From an uncultured Latescibacterota bacterium (GTDB lineage: Bacteria; Latescibacterota; UBA2968), in contig OX638329.1 of the NCBI GenBank assembly GCA_951812755.1, positions 2,918,522-2,982,521 on the forward strand: a stretch of 64,000 bases of DNA. The letters are read 5' to 3'. Within the stretch, counting starts at the first letter, position 1. Each line of letters starts with the position of its first letter. The notes under the pieces were generated by a model, which was not told the origin of the DNA, made no database searches, and worked only from the letters and a program-made list of their open reading frames with translations. Shown one piece after another: positions 36,108 to 45,379 of this stretch. The position numbers and the translations under genes are program-made.

Positions 36108-36992
36108 ATGCTGTTTACCGATGCACAAATGAGACAATACGAGGAGGAAGGGGCGGTTACGATTGACAGTCCCTTTACGACTGAGGAGTTGGACCGCGCC
36201 GAAGCGGCATGGGACAGGTTGAAGGCGAGCGGGCGTCCGCCTTATGAAGATCCGGATTATGTCGATGTTGTCCAGCATCCCTATTTTGAGGAGGTCGCCA
36301 GGAAGGTGTTGCGGGCTGAGTCCGTGCATCTGTGGTGGGGATTGTCACCCCACGAACGCGCACCGAGCAGCGCACCTTTTGCGAGCGTTCGCGAGCAATG
36401 GGGGCGCGGATGCCACGTCGATATCCAGGCGACATGGGATGATTTTCAGGCGACGCCCCGCCGGATGCGCGCTGAGTTGTGGTTCTGGCTCAATGACGTG
36501 CCCGAGCATCGGGGGGCTATGCGCATTTTGCCGGGTAGTCATCGTCCGATTATGGAACACTGGAGCCGGATTTTGACGCCAGAGCACAAGGCGATGTTGC
36601 CCCGCGTCCACGGGTTGCGTCCAGAGCCATCGGATACTGCGCCAGCTTATCCCGAGCATGTACCCGAGCTGGTTGATACGCCCTGGCTGGAACAGGAGCC
36701 GGTTTCGGCTGTTGCACGTCGAGGTCAGATTCTGATTTTGTGTAGCGCGGGATTGCATTCTGCATGGCAAAATGAGGACACGGTGCCCCGCAAAGGGATG
36801 GGAACGTCATGGATCGCTACCGGCGTGTCCTGCGGGTTGCCGAAGAAGCAGCGCGATGGCGTGATGTCGTTTTTTCCTGGGTTGCGCGAGAAGCTGCGTC
36901 CCGAGCGCGCTCATATTGTGCCCGAGAATTTCGATTGGCTGTTTGAGAGCGACTATGAGCCGAAATGGCCTGAGACTTTTTTAGGAGCTTAG
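36108..36992 (+). CDS. Phytanoyl-CoA dioxygenase-family Fe(II)/2-oxoglutarate oxygenase
   Basis: 294 residues with AGGGAGGAG upstream. The iron facial triad is visible as H103-x-D105 (GCHVDIQ) and H217 (AGLHSAW). The double-stranded beta-helix core is marked by LWFWLNDVPEHRGAMRILPGSH (split across 124-145). The usual 2-oxoglutarate Arg after the second His is not obvious. No signal peptide, so cytosolic. Families of this type hydroxylate many small molecules, and the substrate is unknown. It opens the long plus-strand series and is 15 bp from the cytochrome gene. Confidence 0.85.
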   Translation: MLFTDAQMRQYEEEGAVTIDSPFTTEELDRAEAAWDRLKASGRPPYEDPDYVDVVQHPYFEEVARKVLRAESVHLWWGLSPHERAPSSAPFASVREQWGRGCHVDIQATWDDFQATPRRMRAELWFWLNDVPEHRGAMRILPGSHRPIMEHWSRILTPEHKAMLPRVHGLRPEPSDTAPAYPEHVPELVDTPWLEQEPVSAVARRGQILILCSAGLHSAWQNEDTVPRKGMGTSWIATGVSCGLPKKQRDGVMSFFPGLREKLRPERAHIVPENFDWLFESDYEPKWPETFLGA

Positions 36993-37007
36993 AATAGAGG
37001 AAGATCA

Positions 37008-39224
37008 ATGCGTGCAGTGATCTCGGGGACTCTTCTCTTTTTGGTAATGGTATGTGGATGCGCGGAAGATCCTCCACAGCCAGTAACTACCAAAGCGATA
37101 TATACGGGTGCAGAGGCGTGTGCAACGTGTCATCTGGATTCTTATAAAGAATGGCATGGGTCGTTGCATCGGCGATCAATGCAGGTGCCTTCGATCGAAA
37201 CTGTACGGGGGGATTTTACTCAGAACAATACATATACTTATAGGGGAATGACTTCTCGTATGTTTGTGCGGGATGAGGCCTATTTTATGGAGACGGATGG
37301 TGTGGATGGGAAACGGGAGGTCTATCCCGTCGAATACGCGATCGGAGATCGGGATACGCAGTGGTATTTGACCACGCTTGAGGGTGGGCGCATTCAGGTG
37401 CTGCCGGTCTATTGGGATGTTCGGGAACAGACGTGGTTCGATCCAGTGGAAGGGTTGTTTGACCACCCGCAGGGCTTTGCGCCGGGCGATGTCAATTATT
37501 GGACGAATTTTGGACGGAACTGGAATTTTCAGTGTCACGACTGTCACGCCAGCCAGATTGTAAAAAATTACGATCCAGAGACGGGAACCTACGCGACGCG
37601 CTGGACAGATTTGAGTATTAATTGTGAAACATGCCACGGACCTGGAGGCCAACATGTGGCATTTTGGAAAGCGTTGCCAGACCAGGTGCCAGCGCGGGAT
37701 ACGACACTGGTAAATTTGCAATTTTTGAGTTCGGAACAGTCAGTGGAGGTCTGCGCGCAGTGCCACGCGCACAAGCGGATTATCAAGGAGGGATATCAGC
37801 CGGGCGATCCGTTTTACGACTTTTACGAATTTGAAGTGCTGGACAGCGAAAAGTTCTGGGCAGATGGACGCTACCGCGCGCTGAATTACAACACGCTGGC
37901 TTTTTTGATGAGTTCTTGTTATACGGTGGGGCATCTGACGTGTGCTGGTTGCCACGATTCTCACCACCTGGGTCCTGTGAGGGCGGAAGGCGAGACCCGC
38001 GCTGCAACATACAACCGGGTGTGCTTGAACTGTCACAGGATGGATGTGGGAGAGCCTGTTGAAAGGCATAGCAATCACAAGACGGTGGGGTGCGTGGATT
38101 GCCATATGCCACCTGTAGAAGAGGTAAAGCGGATTGGGATATACGATCACCGCATCCTGTCGCCGGTACCGGAAAATACGGTCCGGTTTGGCATTCCAAA
38201 TGCGTGTAACGGATGCCATAGCGATCAAACCCCCAACTGGGCGGTAAGCTGGGTGAAGACGTGGTGGGGATCACAGGCAGATGAAGTGGCTCAGGCCGAA
38301 GCAATTGTTCTGGGACGGGTGGGGGATCTAAAGGCTCTGGATGGTTTGGTCGCGCTTTCGAAAGACCAGAGCATGGTGCTGCGGGCTTCGGCAGCCGTAT
38401 TACTGGGCAGGCAGGCAGATGATAGGGCTGAAAAGGCTTTGATATATGCTCTGGACGATCCACATCCGATGGTACGCACCCGGGCTATAGAGGGATTGAT
38501 GGTTCAGGGAAGCGATGCGGGTATTGAGGCTGTGATTGAGCGGTTGGACGATCCTTCGCGATTGGTACGCATAAGGGCGGCTTCGATGCTGGAGGGTGTG
38601 AATCTATCGCGCGATAGGGATAAGCTATCGGAAGCTCTGATGGAATATCGAACAATGGTTACAGATCTTCTTGCCGACGATCCAGAGGCACAGGTGCAGG
38701 TGGGCATTGATGCATTGCAACAGGGTGATGATCGGGCTGGCGAGATTGCGTTCCGGCAGGCTCTGAAGGTCTGGCCCGGAATGCCAGATGCTTATGCGGG
38801 GCTTGGTACCGTGTTTATCAGGAACGAGCAATTCTCGGAGGCGGTAAAAATGTGGCGGGAAGCAGCGGCAAGGGATTCGACCCTGGTCGCGCCTTTGCAC
38901 CGAGCCTGCGAGTTGTGGGAGGCAGATATTCGGAATCGATTCAGAACTCGACCCGGCACAGCCCGGGATTATACCGATCTGGGAGATACATATACGCTTC
39001 GGGATTCTCTGGATATGGCAATTTATTGGTACCGGAAAGCCATTGAATTGGATCCCAATTACGCTGTACCTTATCACAATTTGGCACTGGTCTGTGCAGA
39101 GGCCGGGCGGGAGGAGGACGCGGCAGCGGCGTTGGATAGGTACAGGCAAATCACGAGAGATGTGAATGCTGTGCGAGAGTTGGAAGTGTTGATTCGAGAA
39201 AGAAGGCAGAGGCCGGATGGATAA
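37008..39224 (+). CDS. Octaheme c-type cytochrome lipoprotein with HEAT and TPR repeats
   Basis: 738 residues. The signal sequence ends in a lipobox VCGC with Cys18. Eight CxxCH motifs start at C38, C176, C206, C249, C312, C339, C362 and C400, in the spacing of cytochrome c554/NrfA-like multiheme folds. Residues about 425-540 form HEAT-like repeats (VGDLKALDGLVALSKDQS and following) and about 555-720 form TPRs. It should sit anchored in the periplasm or at the outer membrane and carry electrons or reduce a small oxidised compound. The repeats suggest docking to a partner. The next gene starts 11 bp later, so it is co-transcribed with an unknown exported protein and a DUF6785 membrane protein. 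Confidence 0.9.
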   Translation: MRAVISGTLLFLVMVCGCAEDPPQPVTTKAIYTGAEACATCHLDSYKEWHGSLHRRSMQVPSIETVRGDFTQNNTYTYRGMTSRMFVRDEAYFMETDGVDGKREVYPVEYAIGDRDTQWYLTTLEGGRIQVLPVYWDVREQTWFDPVEGLFDHPQGFAPGDVNYWTNFGRNWNFQCHDCHASQIVKNYDPETGTYATRWTDLSINCETCHGPGGQHVAFWKALPDQVPARDTTLVNLQFLSSEQSVEVCAQCHAHKRIIKEGYQPGDPFYDFYEFEVLDSEKFWADGRYRALNYNTLAFLMSSCYTVGHLTCAGCHDSHHLGPVRAEGETRAATYNRVCLNCHRMDVGEPVERHSNHKTVGCVDCHMPPVEEVKRIGIYDHRILSPVPENTVRFGIPNACNGCHSDQTPNWAVSWVKTWWGSQADEVAQAEAIVLGRVGDLKALDGLVALSKDQSMVLRASAAVLLGRQADDRAEKALIYALDDPHPMVRTRAIEGLMVQGSDAGIEAVIERLDDPSRLVRIRAASMLEGVNLSRDRDKLSEALMEYRTMVTDLLADDPEAQVQVGIDALQQGDDRAGEIAFRQALKVWPGMPDAYAGLGTVFIRNEQFSEAVKMWREAAARDSTLVAPLHRACELWEADIRNRFRTRPGTARDYTDLGDTYTLRDSLDMAIYWYRKAIELDPNYAVPYHNLALVCAEAGREEDAAAALDRYRQITRDVNAVRELEVLIRERRQRPDG

Positions 39225-39235
39225 AGGAGGACGCT

Positions 39236-40144
39236 GTGAAGGTTTTGAGATGGATTCTGTGTGCGATGGGGATTATGGTGGTGGGAGGGGAGGTTTGTGC
39301 TGCCGATCAGGTGATGTTGAAGTTGCAGTATCCCGAAGGGCGAACAGTGCGCTATAAAAACAAGTATCGCCTGGAGTATTTTAGCGATAAGGCCGAGATA
39401 ATTCTGAGAGAGGGCACGTTTGGCGTGCAAGGTTATGGGGAATGGCGAAGCCGAGAGATGGTGGTCGAAGGGGGCGATAGCGCGAAAGTGATGGCTAAAG
39501 TAGATAAGGGCGGCAGTCAGGCCATGTTGTCGGGGGAGCGGTTGACCTATGAGCAATTCCCCTATACTCTGGATTTGTTGAATGATCTTTCGTTTGTCTG
39601 GAGGATTGCGCCCGGGGGACAGGTGGTCGAGTTTGATTCCGATTTTTCGGCTTTTAAGGCCGAGCGCAAGGATATGATTACGGATCTGCGCCAGGTCTGG
39701 ATGCCCAGTCTCGCGCCAGTGCTGCCCGATCAAGCGGTGTTGGTCGGGGATACCTGGGAGGGCGAACAGCGCATTGAGGTGCCGTTTTACGATTTCGATG
39801 CCGGATTTGAGCCATCGCTCGTGCAGTTTACCAGTAGGTATAAACTGAAGAAGGTCAAAGAGCAAAAGGGATATCGGGTGGTGGAGATTGAAGAGGAGCG
39901 CGAGGTGCATTACCGAATTTGGTTGCATATTGAAGTGATTTCGCTGGTGATTGACGGCACGGGGTCGGGGAATGCCGATTGGGAGATCGATATCGACCGC
40001 GGGCTTGTGCTTTCCCACAATATGAAGATCGGCCTGGGCTGGCCGCAGGTGCGGTTGGCCGGTACGCCAGATCCGGTTGAGGATATCAAAGCACAGATTG
40101 AGTTGATTTTTAGTCGAAAACTGGATAAGCTGGAGAAGGAATAA
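39236..40144 (+). CDS. Exported protein of unknown function
   Basis: 302 residues from a GTG at 39236 with AAAGGAGG upstream. Signal peptide about 1-22 (ends VCAAD). The mature protein is beta-rich with alternating charged strands (GRTVRYKNKYRLEYF, GDTWEGEQRIEVPFYDF) and resembles the loosely defined periplasmic lipid- or ligand-binding barrels seen in FCB genomes. I cannot name a family with confidence. Its stop overlaps the start of the DUF6785 gene by one base (TAATG), so the two are translationally coupled. Confidence 0.75.
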   Translation: MKVLRWILCAMGIMVVGGEVCAADQVMLKLQYPEGRTVRYKNKYRLEYFSDKAEIILREGTFGVQGYGEWRSREMVVEGGDSAKVMAKVDKGGSQAMLSGERLTYEQFPYTLDLLNDLSFVWRIAPGGQVVEFDSDFSAFKAERKDMITDLRQVWMPSLAPVLPDQAVLVGDTWEGEQRIEVPFYDFDAGFEPSLVQFTSRYKLKKVKEQKGYRVVEIEEEREVHYRIWLHIEVISLVIDGTGSGNADWEIDIDRGLVLSHNMKIGLGWPQVRLAGTPDPVEDIKAQIELIFSRKLDKLEKE

Positions 40145-42099
40145 TGAGTCTGGCTTTTGAGACACCTGTTGCGATTCAGTCTGCCGGACGGGGTGTGACC
40201 GCCCGCGCTGTGTTGCTGGGCCTTGTGCTGGTTTGTGCCGAAGTCGCGGTAATCACATTTTCCGAGCCGGTGGCGCGGTCATCGTCTATGAACGTGAGTC
40301 ATTTCCCCGTGGGTTTTTTCATGTGGTTTGTGGTTGTGGTCCTGGGCTTGAACCCGCTTTTGAAATGGATTTATCCGGGGTATATGCTCTCGCGTTCAGA
40401 GCTTTTGGCTGTTGCTGCAATGGGATTGATTGGGGCGCATATCCCCGGTAGTGGTCTTTTGGGATTTTTCCTGGGTGTGCTGGCAGCGCCCTATTATTTT
40501 GCCTCGCCTGAGAATCAATGGGAAGCCCTGTTGCATCCGACTATCCCTTCGTGGTTGGCACCGTTGAATGAGCGCGGCGCAATGCAGGGGTTTTTTGAAG
40601 GGCTACCTTCAGGCTCAGTGCCCTGGTCGGTCTGGATTATGCCCATATTCTGGTGGATGTGTCTGATTGGGGTGCTGACTTTTGTGCTGCTGTGTATGGC
40701 GGTGATGCTCAGAAAGCAATGGGTGGAAAACGAGCGTCTGGTTTATCCCCTGATTTCACCGGTGTCCGATCTGATTGAAAATGATGGTGCTGAGGGGATA
40801 TGGTCTGGTCTGATGCGGAATAAGCTGTTTTGGATCGGATTTGTTTTGGGTTTTGGACTTTTGGCCTGGAATTTTGTGTGGTATTTCTGGGATGCCTGGC
40901 CCCGCATCAATTATTTTGGGCGCAAAGATCTGGTATTTATCGACGGGTTTCCCGCGATGACCAACCGCGTCAATTTGTACATTATTGGGTTTGGTTATTT
41001 TGCCAATCTGGATGTGTTGTTCAGCCTGTGGTTTTTTTATCTAATTTACTGGGCGCAGAACGGGATTTTCAACCGCATTGGTCTGGATCTGGGGCCGGGA
41101 ACAGGTGCGGCGAGTGCCTGGGAAAATCTGGGGGCGTTGTTCGCGCTGGTCTGGTGGGCATTGTGGACGGCGCGGCATCATCTGCGGGATGTGGTGAGAA
41201 AAGCGATTAATACAAAGTACGGAGTGGATGATTCGGGTGAAATGGTGTCTTATCGCATGGCCGTATTGGGCGTGATTCTGGGTTCGGGATTTTGTTTGCT
41301 ATGGCTGTGTATGGCCGGGATCGAGTGGTATATCGGCGGTTTGTTTTTGCTCGCGCTCTACGGGGTGTGTTTGGGGCTGGCAAAGGTGGTGTGTGAGAGT
41401 GGTTTGCTCTATCTGGCATGGGGGGTAAGTCCACAGGTTCTGGTGAACAATTGTTTGGGGTCGGTATCTATGGCGGGGGGGACGATTACGACGCTGGCAT
41501 TTACAGAGGGGCTGTTTTTTCACGGCAAGGGCATGTTTATGTCGTCTCTGGCCAATAGTGCGAAGATGGGTGATCTGGCTGGCACCGATCAGAGACGACT
41601 GGGCAAAAGTATGGGGTTGGCACTGCTGGTGGGTATTCCCTTGTGTATTTATTTGAGTCTGGGATGGGGCTATGAACAGGGCGCGTATAATTTTGGAGGT
41701 TTTCCATTTCGCTATGGCCGCGATAGCGTGTTTGCGCGGGCTGTAACTATGATGCAAAGTCCTCAGGGACCAGCGTCTTCTCGTCTGATATTTTTCGGGG
41801 TTGGTGTGGTGGGTATGACGGTGTTGACGGTGTTGCGCTACCGCTTGCCCTGGTGGCCGTTGCATCCGATTGGGTTTGCAGTGGGCGGGAGTGGCCGTGC
41901 CACGAAATCGACGTGGTCTATTTTTATTGCCTGGGCGTGTAAGTTTTTGATTGTGAAAATTGGTGGTGTGACGCTTTATCGGCGGTATCGTCCGTTGTTT
42001 ACGGGATTGCTTTCGGGATATTCGCTGGGGGTTGGCGTGTCGTTTGCCGTGGATGTGTTGTGGTTTATGGGCCGGGGACATTGGATTCATTTGTATTGA
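40144..42099 (+). CDS. DUF6785/DUF6784-type polytopic membrane protein (second copy)
   Basis: 651 residues with many hydrophobic segments. It starts one base inside the previous stop. Shared family blocks include SRSELLAVAAMGLIG, a cytoplasmic ENERLVYPL segment, NRIGLDLGPG, the ARHHLRDVV loop, WWPLHPIGFAVGG and the tail D-x-LWFMGRGHWIHLY. The fold recalls oligopeptide-transporter-like permeases, but transport has not been shown for the family. The gene is followed by TPR and FG-GAP proteins and a rhamnogalacturonan-lyase-like propeller. The third copy at 52148 has similar neighbours. Confidence 0.85.
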   Translation: MSLAFETPVAIQSAGRGVTARAVLLGLVLVCAEVAVITFSEPVARSSSMNVSHFPVGFFMWFVVVVLGLNPLLKWIYPGYMLSRSELLAVAAMGLIGAHIPGSGLLGFFLGVLAAPYYFASPENQWEALLHPTIPSWLAPLNERGAMQGFFEGLPSGSVPWSVWIMPIFWWMCLIGVLTFVLLCMAVMLRKQWVENERLVYPLISPVSDLIENDGAEGIWSGLMRNKLFWIGFVLGFGLLAWNFVWYFWDAWPRINYFGRKDLVFIDGFPAMTNRVNLYIIGFGYFANLDVLFSLWFFYLIYWAQNGIFNRIGLDLGPGTGAASAWENLGALFALVWWALWTARHHLRDVVRKAINTKYGVDDSGEMVSYRMAVLGVILGSGFCLLWLCMAGIEWYIGGLFLLALYGVCLGLAKVVCESGLLYLAWGVSPQVLVNNCLGSVSMAGGTITTLAFTEGLFFHGKGMFMSSLANSAKMGDLAGTDQRRLGKSMGLALLVGIPLCIYLSLGWGYEQGAYNFGGFPFRYGRDSVFARAVTMMQSPQGPASSRLIFFGVGVVGMTVLTVLRYRLPWWPLHPIGFAVGGSGRATKSTWSIFIAWACKFLIVKIGGVTLYRRYRPLFTGLLSGYSLGVGVSFAVDVLWFMGRGHWIHLY

Positions 42100-42113
42100 G
42101 GAGGTCGGTGATT

Positions 42114-43607
42114 TTGAAAGGATATGGTTACACTCTGGCAGTGTGGTTGCTGTTTGTCTCAAATGTCGGTGTAGTTGAGCCATCACAGATGGACTCGGTG
42201 CTGGTCGATATTATCAAGGGCAATTATTACGGGGCAATGGTGCGGTGCGAGGATGTGATTGCCGCCGATTCGACAGCGGCGGATGCGTACCGATTTTTGG
42301 GATGGCTTCAAATTGTGACGCGGCAAGGCGATTTGCAAGAGGCCAGGGAGAATTTGCGGCGGGCCATCCATCTAAAAATAGAGGATGCGGGAGCGCATAA
42401 CGATCTCGGGGTGGTGTATTTTTTTCAGCGCAATTACAGCCCGGCCATTGAAGCATTTGAGCAGGCGGTCGCGCTAAAGCCCGATGAGACAATGTTTTAC
42501 CGAAATCTGGGTTTTGTGACTGAATTGGCAGGGGCGTATTCCGATGCGGAATCGGCGTTTCAGGCTGTTTTGGAGAGAGATCCGACGGACGATTTGGCGG
42601 TTTACGGATATGGTCTTGCACTGGTCAGGCAAGCGCGTTACGACGAGGCGCTGGAGGCATTTCAAAAGGCTGTCCAGATGTTTTCGGATCGCAAAGAGGC
42701 ACACTTGGAAATCGGACAACTTATGATGATGCATGGCAAGTATGCGTCTGCTATATTTGCATACAAACGGGCGACAAAAATCGATTTTGAAGATCCCAAA
42801 GGCCATTATGGACTGGCACAGGCTTATCAGGTATCGGGCGATTCTCTGTCGGCGCGACACGCGTGGGAGACGTTTAAGTTTTTTGACGAGCGCCACCGGC
42901 ACACGGTTCGAGATCAGTATGTGTTGCCCGTACGATTTGATAAGATAGCCGACTTGCTGGATTTTGGAGACAGGTTTGTGAGATTGGGGCATCACGATAA
43001 GGCAATAGAGATTTATCGGGAAGCGGTCGTTCTGGTAGAAGATCCGGATTTGCCCTGGCGGTTTAGTCCGGAGGTTCCCCTGATCTATTTGGCTCTGGGA
43101 CAGTCCTACCAGGCATTGGGGGATGTAGAGCGGGCGCGGCGGTCTTATGATGCGGCTTTTGCGCTGGGTGAAGGGAGCATGGTATCTGACGAGGCATTGA
43201 GATACAGGACGGATATGTTCTTGTGTGCCGATGGGTTGTCGCGTGATGTGGTGGAGGGATATGAGCGAATTGTGGCGATGGATCCAATTGCCTATGCTGC
43301 GTTCTATATTTACGATCAGATCAGTCAGGCACAGGCGAAGACGGGACATCTGAATAAGTGCATTGCGACCTATAAGATTAAAGCAGAGCAGGTTGCGTAT
43401 TCTGCGGGGTTGCTGATGCGATTGGGTGTGGCATATGCGGTAGCGGGGGATATGGACGCGGCAAAGGCATTGTATGATCAGGTGATTCAGAGTGTGGAAG
43501 ATCCGCGCGAGCTGTATCTCCAGTTGTCGATTCTCTACGGGCGGGCGGGGCGGAAAGCAGAGGCCGAGGCCATGGCGGCAAAAGCATCCGCAGATGAACG
43601 CAGATAA
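42114..43607 (+). CDS. Exported TPR protein
   Basis: About 497 residues from TTG 42114, chosen for its distance to GAGGAGG at 42098-42104 and for the signal peptide it begins (MKGYGYTLAVWLLFVSN). A GTG at 42108 is possible. At least eight TPR-like helices pairs follow (AYRFLGWLQIVTRQGDLQEA, AHNDLGVVYFFQRNYSPAI and others). The last residues are encoded by a CAGATGAACGCAGAT-type repeat. TPR proteins usually scaffold complexes. This one lies between the DUF6785 gene and an FG-GAP protein. Confidence 0.78.
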   Translation: MKGYGYTLAVWLLFVSNVGVVEPSQMDSVLVDIIKGNYYGAMVRCEDVIAADSTAADAYRFLGWLQIVTRQGDLQEARENLRRAIHLKIEDAGAHNDLGVVYFFQRNYSPAIEAFEQAVALKPDETMFYRNLGFVTELAGAYSDAESAFQAVLERDPTDDLAVYGYGLALVRQARYDEALEAFQKAVQMFSDRKEAHLEIGQLMMMHGKYASAIFAYKRATKIDFEDPKGHYGLAQAYQVSGDSLSARHAWETFKFFDERHRHTVRDQYVLPVRFDKIADLLDFGDRFVRLGHHDKAIEIYREAVVLVEDPDLPWRFSPEVPLIYLALGQSYQALGDVERARRSYDAAFALGEGSMVSDEALRYRTDMFLCADGLSRDVVEGYERIVAMDPIAYAAFYIYDQISQAQAKTGHLNKCIATYKIKAEQVAYSAGLLMRLGVAYAVAGDMDAAKALYDQVIQSVEDPRELYLQLSILYGRAGRKAEAEAMAAKASADERR

Positions 43608-43620
43608 ACGCAGATGAGCG
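43589..43620. repeat. Short CGCAGATGAACGCAGAT-type repeat
   Basis: Three tandem near-copies of CGCAGAT(G/A)AACG cover the end of the TPR gene and the gap after it. A relative (CACAGATGAACACGGATAGA, about 62056-62075) lies at the end of the UnbU-like gene. Both supply C-terminal codons of the preceding gene. Confidence 0.6.
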
Positions 43621-43653
43621 TGATTGTACTTTCGCAATTGGATGGGAGTATTA

Positions 43654-45333
43654 GTGATTAGAGTTATTGGAATTCTTTTTTTGCTTTTTTGTTCGGGTTC
43701 TGCTGCCTCAGAGCAATTTGTGGAGGTTGCAGAAGCGTCTGGTATATCGTTTGTGCATCGGACTGGCGCACGGGGAAATTGGTATTATTTGGAAACTATG
43801 GGGTCGGGCTGTGCGGTGTTTGATGCGGATGGGGATGGCGATCTCGATTTGTATTTTGTCAATGGAGAACACGGGCAGATGGGCGGCGAGAATGCGTTTT
43901 ACCGAAATGATGGTGGGTTTCGCTTTTCGGCTGTTCCAGGCGCGCCTGGTGTGGGGTATGGGATGGGGTGTACGGTTGGGGATTATGACAATGATGGCGA
44001 TCTCGATCTTTATACGACGGGTTATGATGCCAATGTGTTGTATCAAAATGATGGTCGTGGCGGTTTTATGAAAAAAAAGGCGGGCGTGGGGGGCGGTGGA
44101 TGGTCTGCTGGTGCCACCTTTTTTGATGCGGATGGGGATGGCGATCTGGATCTGTATGTGGCGCGCTATTTGACGTATGATGTGAAAACCGAGCCGCATT
44201 GCGAGCGGGTGGGCGTTCGCACGTATTGCGATCCGGGCTATTTTGAAGGTGCGCCGGATTTGCTTTATCGGAATGAGGGGAATGGACTATTTACAGATGT
44301 GTCCTTTGAGGCGGGTGTGGCGGATTCTTCGGGCAAAGGGCTTGGGGTGGTGAGTCTGGATTACGATGGGGATGGGGATACCGATCTCTATGTGGCGAAT
44401 GATACGACGCCAAATTTTTTGTACCGCAACGCGGGCGGGCGGTTTGAGAATGCAGGTGTAGAGGCGGGTGTGGCGTTTAATGCGCAAGGTCGAACGCAGG
44501 CGGGGATGGGGGTTGATGTGGGGGATGTAGATGGGGACGGGCGATCAGATATTTTTGTGACGAATTTTTCCTACGAGACCAATGCGATATACCAGAGTGC
44601 GGCGGGTGGATTTTTTACAGAGGTCAGCGTGCTAACCGGAATTGCCGGGGCGTCTCTGTTGCCTTTGGGATTTGGCACTCATTTTTTCGATTATGACAAC
44701 GATGGCGATCTGGATCTGTTTGTGGCAAATGGACATATTTTCCCGAATGTGAAGGCGTTTTCCCTGGCTGAGTCCTATTTACAGGCGGATCAAATATTTC
44801 GCAATACGGATGGGCGATTTGAGGTGGTTAGTGCGGGCGTTGAGGTGCCGGGGGTGAGTCGCGGGTCGGCAATTGGCGATCTGGATGGAGATGGTGACCT
44901 GGATCTGGTGGTACTGCATTCGGGGCAGCGAGCGCGGGTGTTCCGCAATGAAGGTGGGAATTCGGGACACTGGATCGTTGTAAAACTGGTGGGGGGTATG
45001 CATGAGATGAGACAGGGTTTTTCAAATAGGGATGGGATTGGGGCAGTGGTACATGTGAGCGCGGGAGGAAGGATCCAGGTGCGCGAGGTTCGGAGTCAGT
45101 CGAGCTATTTGTCAGCGAGCGATTTGCGGCTGCATTTTGGGTTGGGCAATGCGCGTCGCGTAGATCGAATTGAGGTGCGCTGGGTGAGTGGGCGCGTGCA
45201 GATGTTGGAAGATGTTGGGGTGGATCGCGTTGTGGTTGTGGAAGAAATTGATGTATTTACCCCTCCCCCGGCCCCTCCCCGAGACGGGGAGGGGAGACTT
45301 GATTCCCCCCTTCCTCGTAGGAAGGGGGGTTAG
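43654..45333 (+). CDS. FG-GAP repeat protein with ASPIC/UnbV C-terminus
   Basis: About 559 residues from GTG 43654 with GGGAG upstream. ATG 43642 or TTG 43624 are also in frame. A signal peptide follows (ends SAASEQ). Seven calcium-type loops of the form D-x-[DN]-x-DG occur (for example DADGDGDLDLYF and DYDNDGDLDLYT), giving a CRTAC1-like seven-bladed integrin-alpha propeller. The ASPIC/UnbV segment lies near the C-terminus (RDGIGAVVHVSAGG, LHFGLGNARRVDRIEVRW). The last ~25 codons read through two GC-rich hairpins and give a proline-rich tail. Secreted, Ca2+-dependent binding is likely; the enzymatic role is unknown. Confidence 0.85.
   Translation: MIRVIGILFLLFCSGSAASEQFVEVAEASGISFVHRTGARGNWYYLETMGSGCAVFDADGDGDLDLYFVNGEHGQMGGENAFYRNDGGFRFSAVPGAPGVGYGMGCTVGDYDNDGDLDLYTTGYDANVLYQNDGRGGFMKKKAGVGGGGWSAGATFFDADGDGDLDLYVARYLTYDVKTEPHCERVGVRTYCDPGYFEGAPDLLYRNEGNGLFTDVSFEAGVADSSGKGLGVVSLDYDGDGDTDLYVANDTTPNFLYRNAGGRFENAGVEAGVAFNAQGRTQAGMGVDVGDVDGDGRSDIFVTNFSYETNAIYQSAAGGFFTEVSVLTGIAGASLLPLGFGTHFFDYDNDGDLDLFVANGHIFPNVKAFSLAESYLQADQIFRNTDGRFEVVSAGVEVPGVSRGSAIGDLDGDGDLDLVVLHSGQRARVFRNEGGNSGHWIVVKLVGGMHEMRQGFSNRDGIGAVVHVSAGGRIQVREVRSQSSYLSASDLRLHFGLGNARRVDRIEVRWVSGRVQMLEDVGVDRVVVVEEIDVFTPPPAPPRDGEGRLDSPLPRRKGG
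45272..45329. repeat. Two GC-rich hairpins inside the 3' end of the FG-GAP gene
   Basis: CCCCTCCCC-GAGAC-GGGGAGGGG (45272-45294) and an 11-bp stem with a CGT loop, CCCCCCTTCCT/AGGAAGGGGGG (45305-45329). They end just before the TAG stop. They look like an inserted palindromic intergenic repeat that has extended the reading frame, and may also act as a terminator or mRNA-end stabiliser. Confidence 0.75.
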
Positions 45334-45379
45334 GGGGTAGGTCCCAATAATTTTAAAACAGCTTCTAAGGAGACCGACT

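Noticed and set aside
42474..43637. 387-residue open frame on the minus strand
   Set aside because: Antisense to the TPR gene; no signal, domain or ribosome site.
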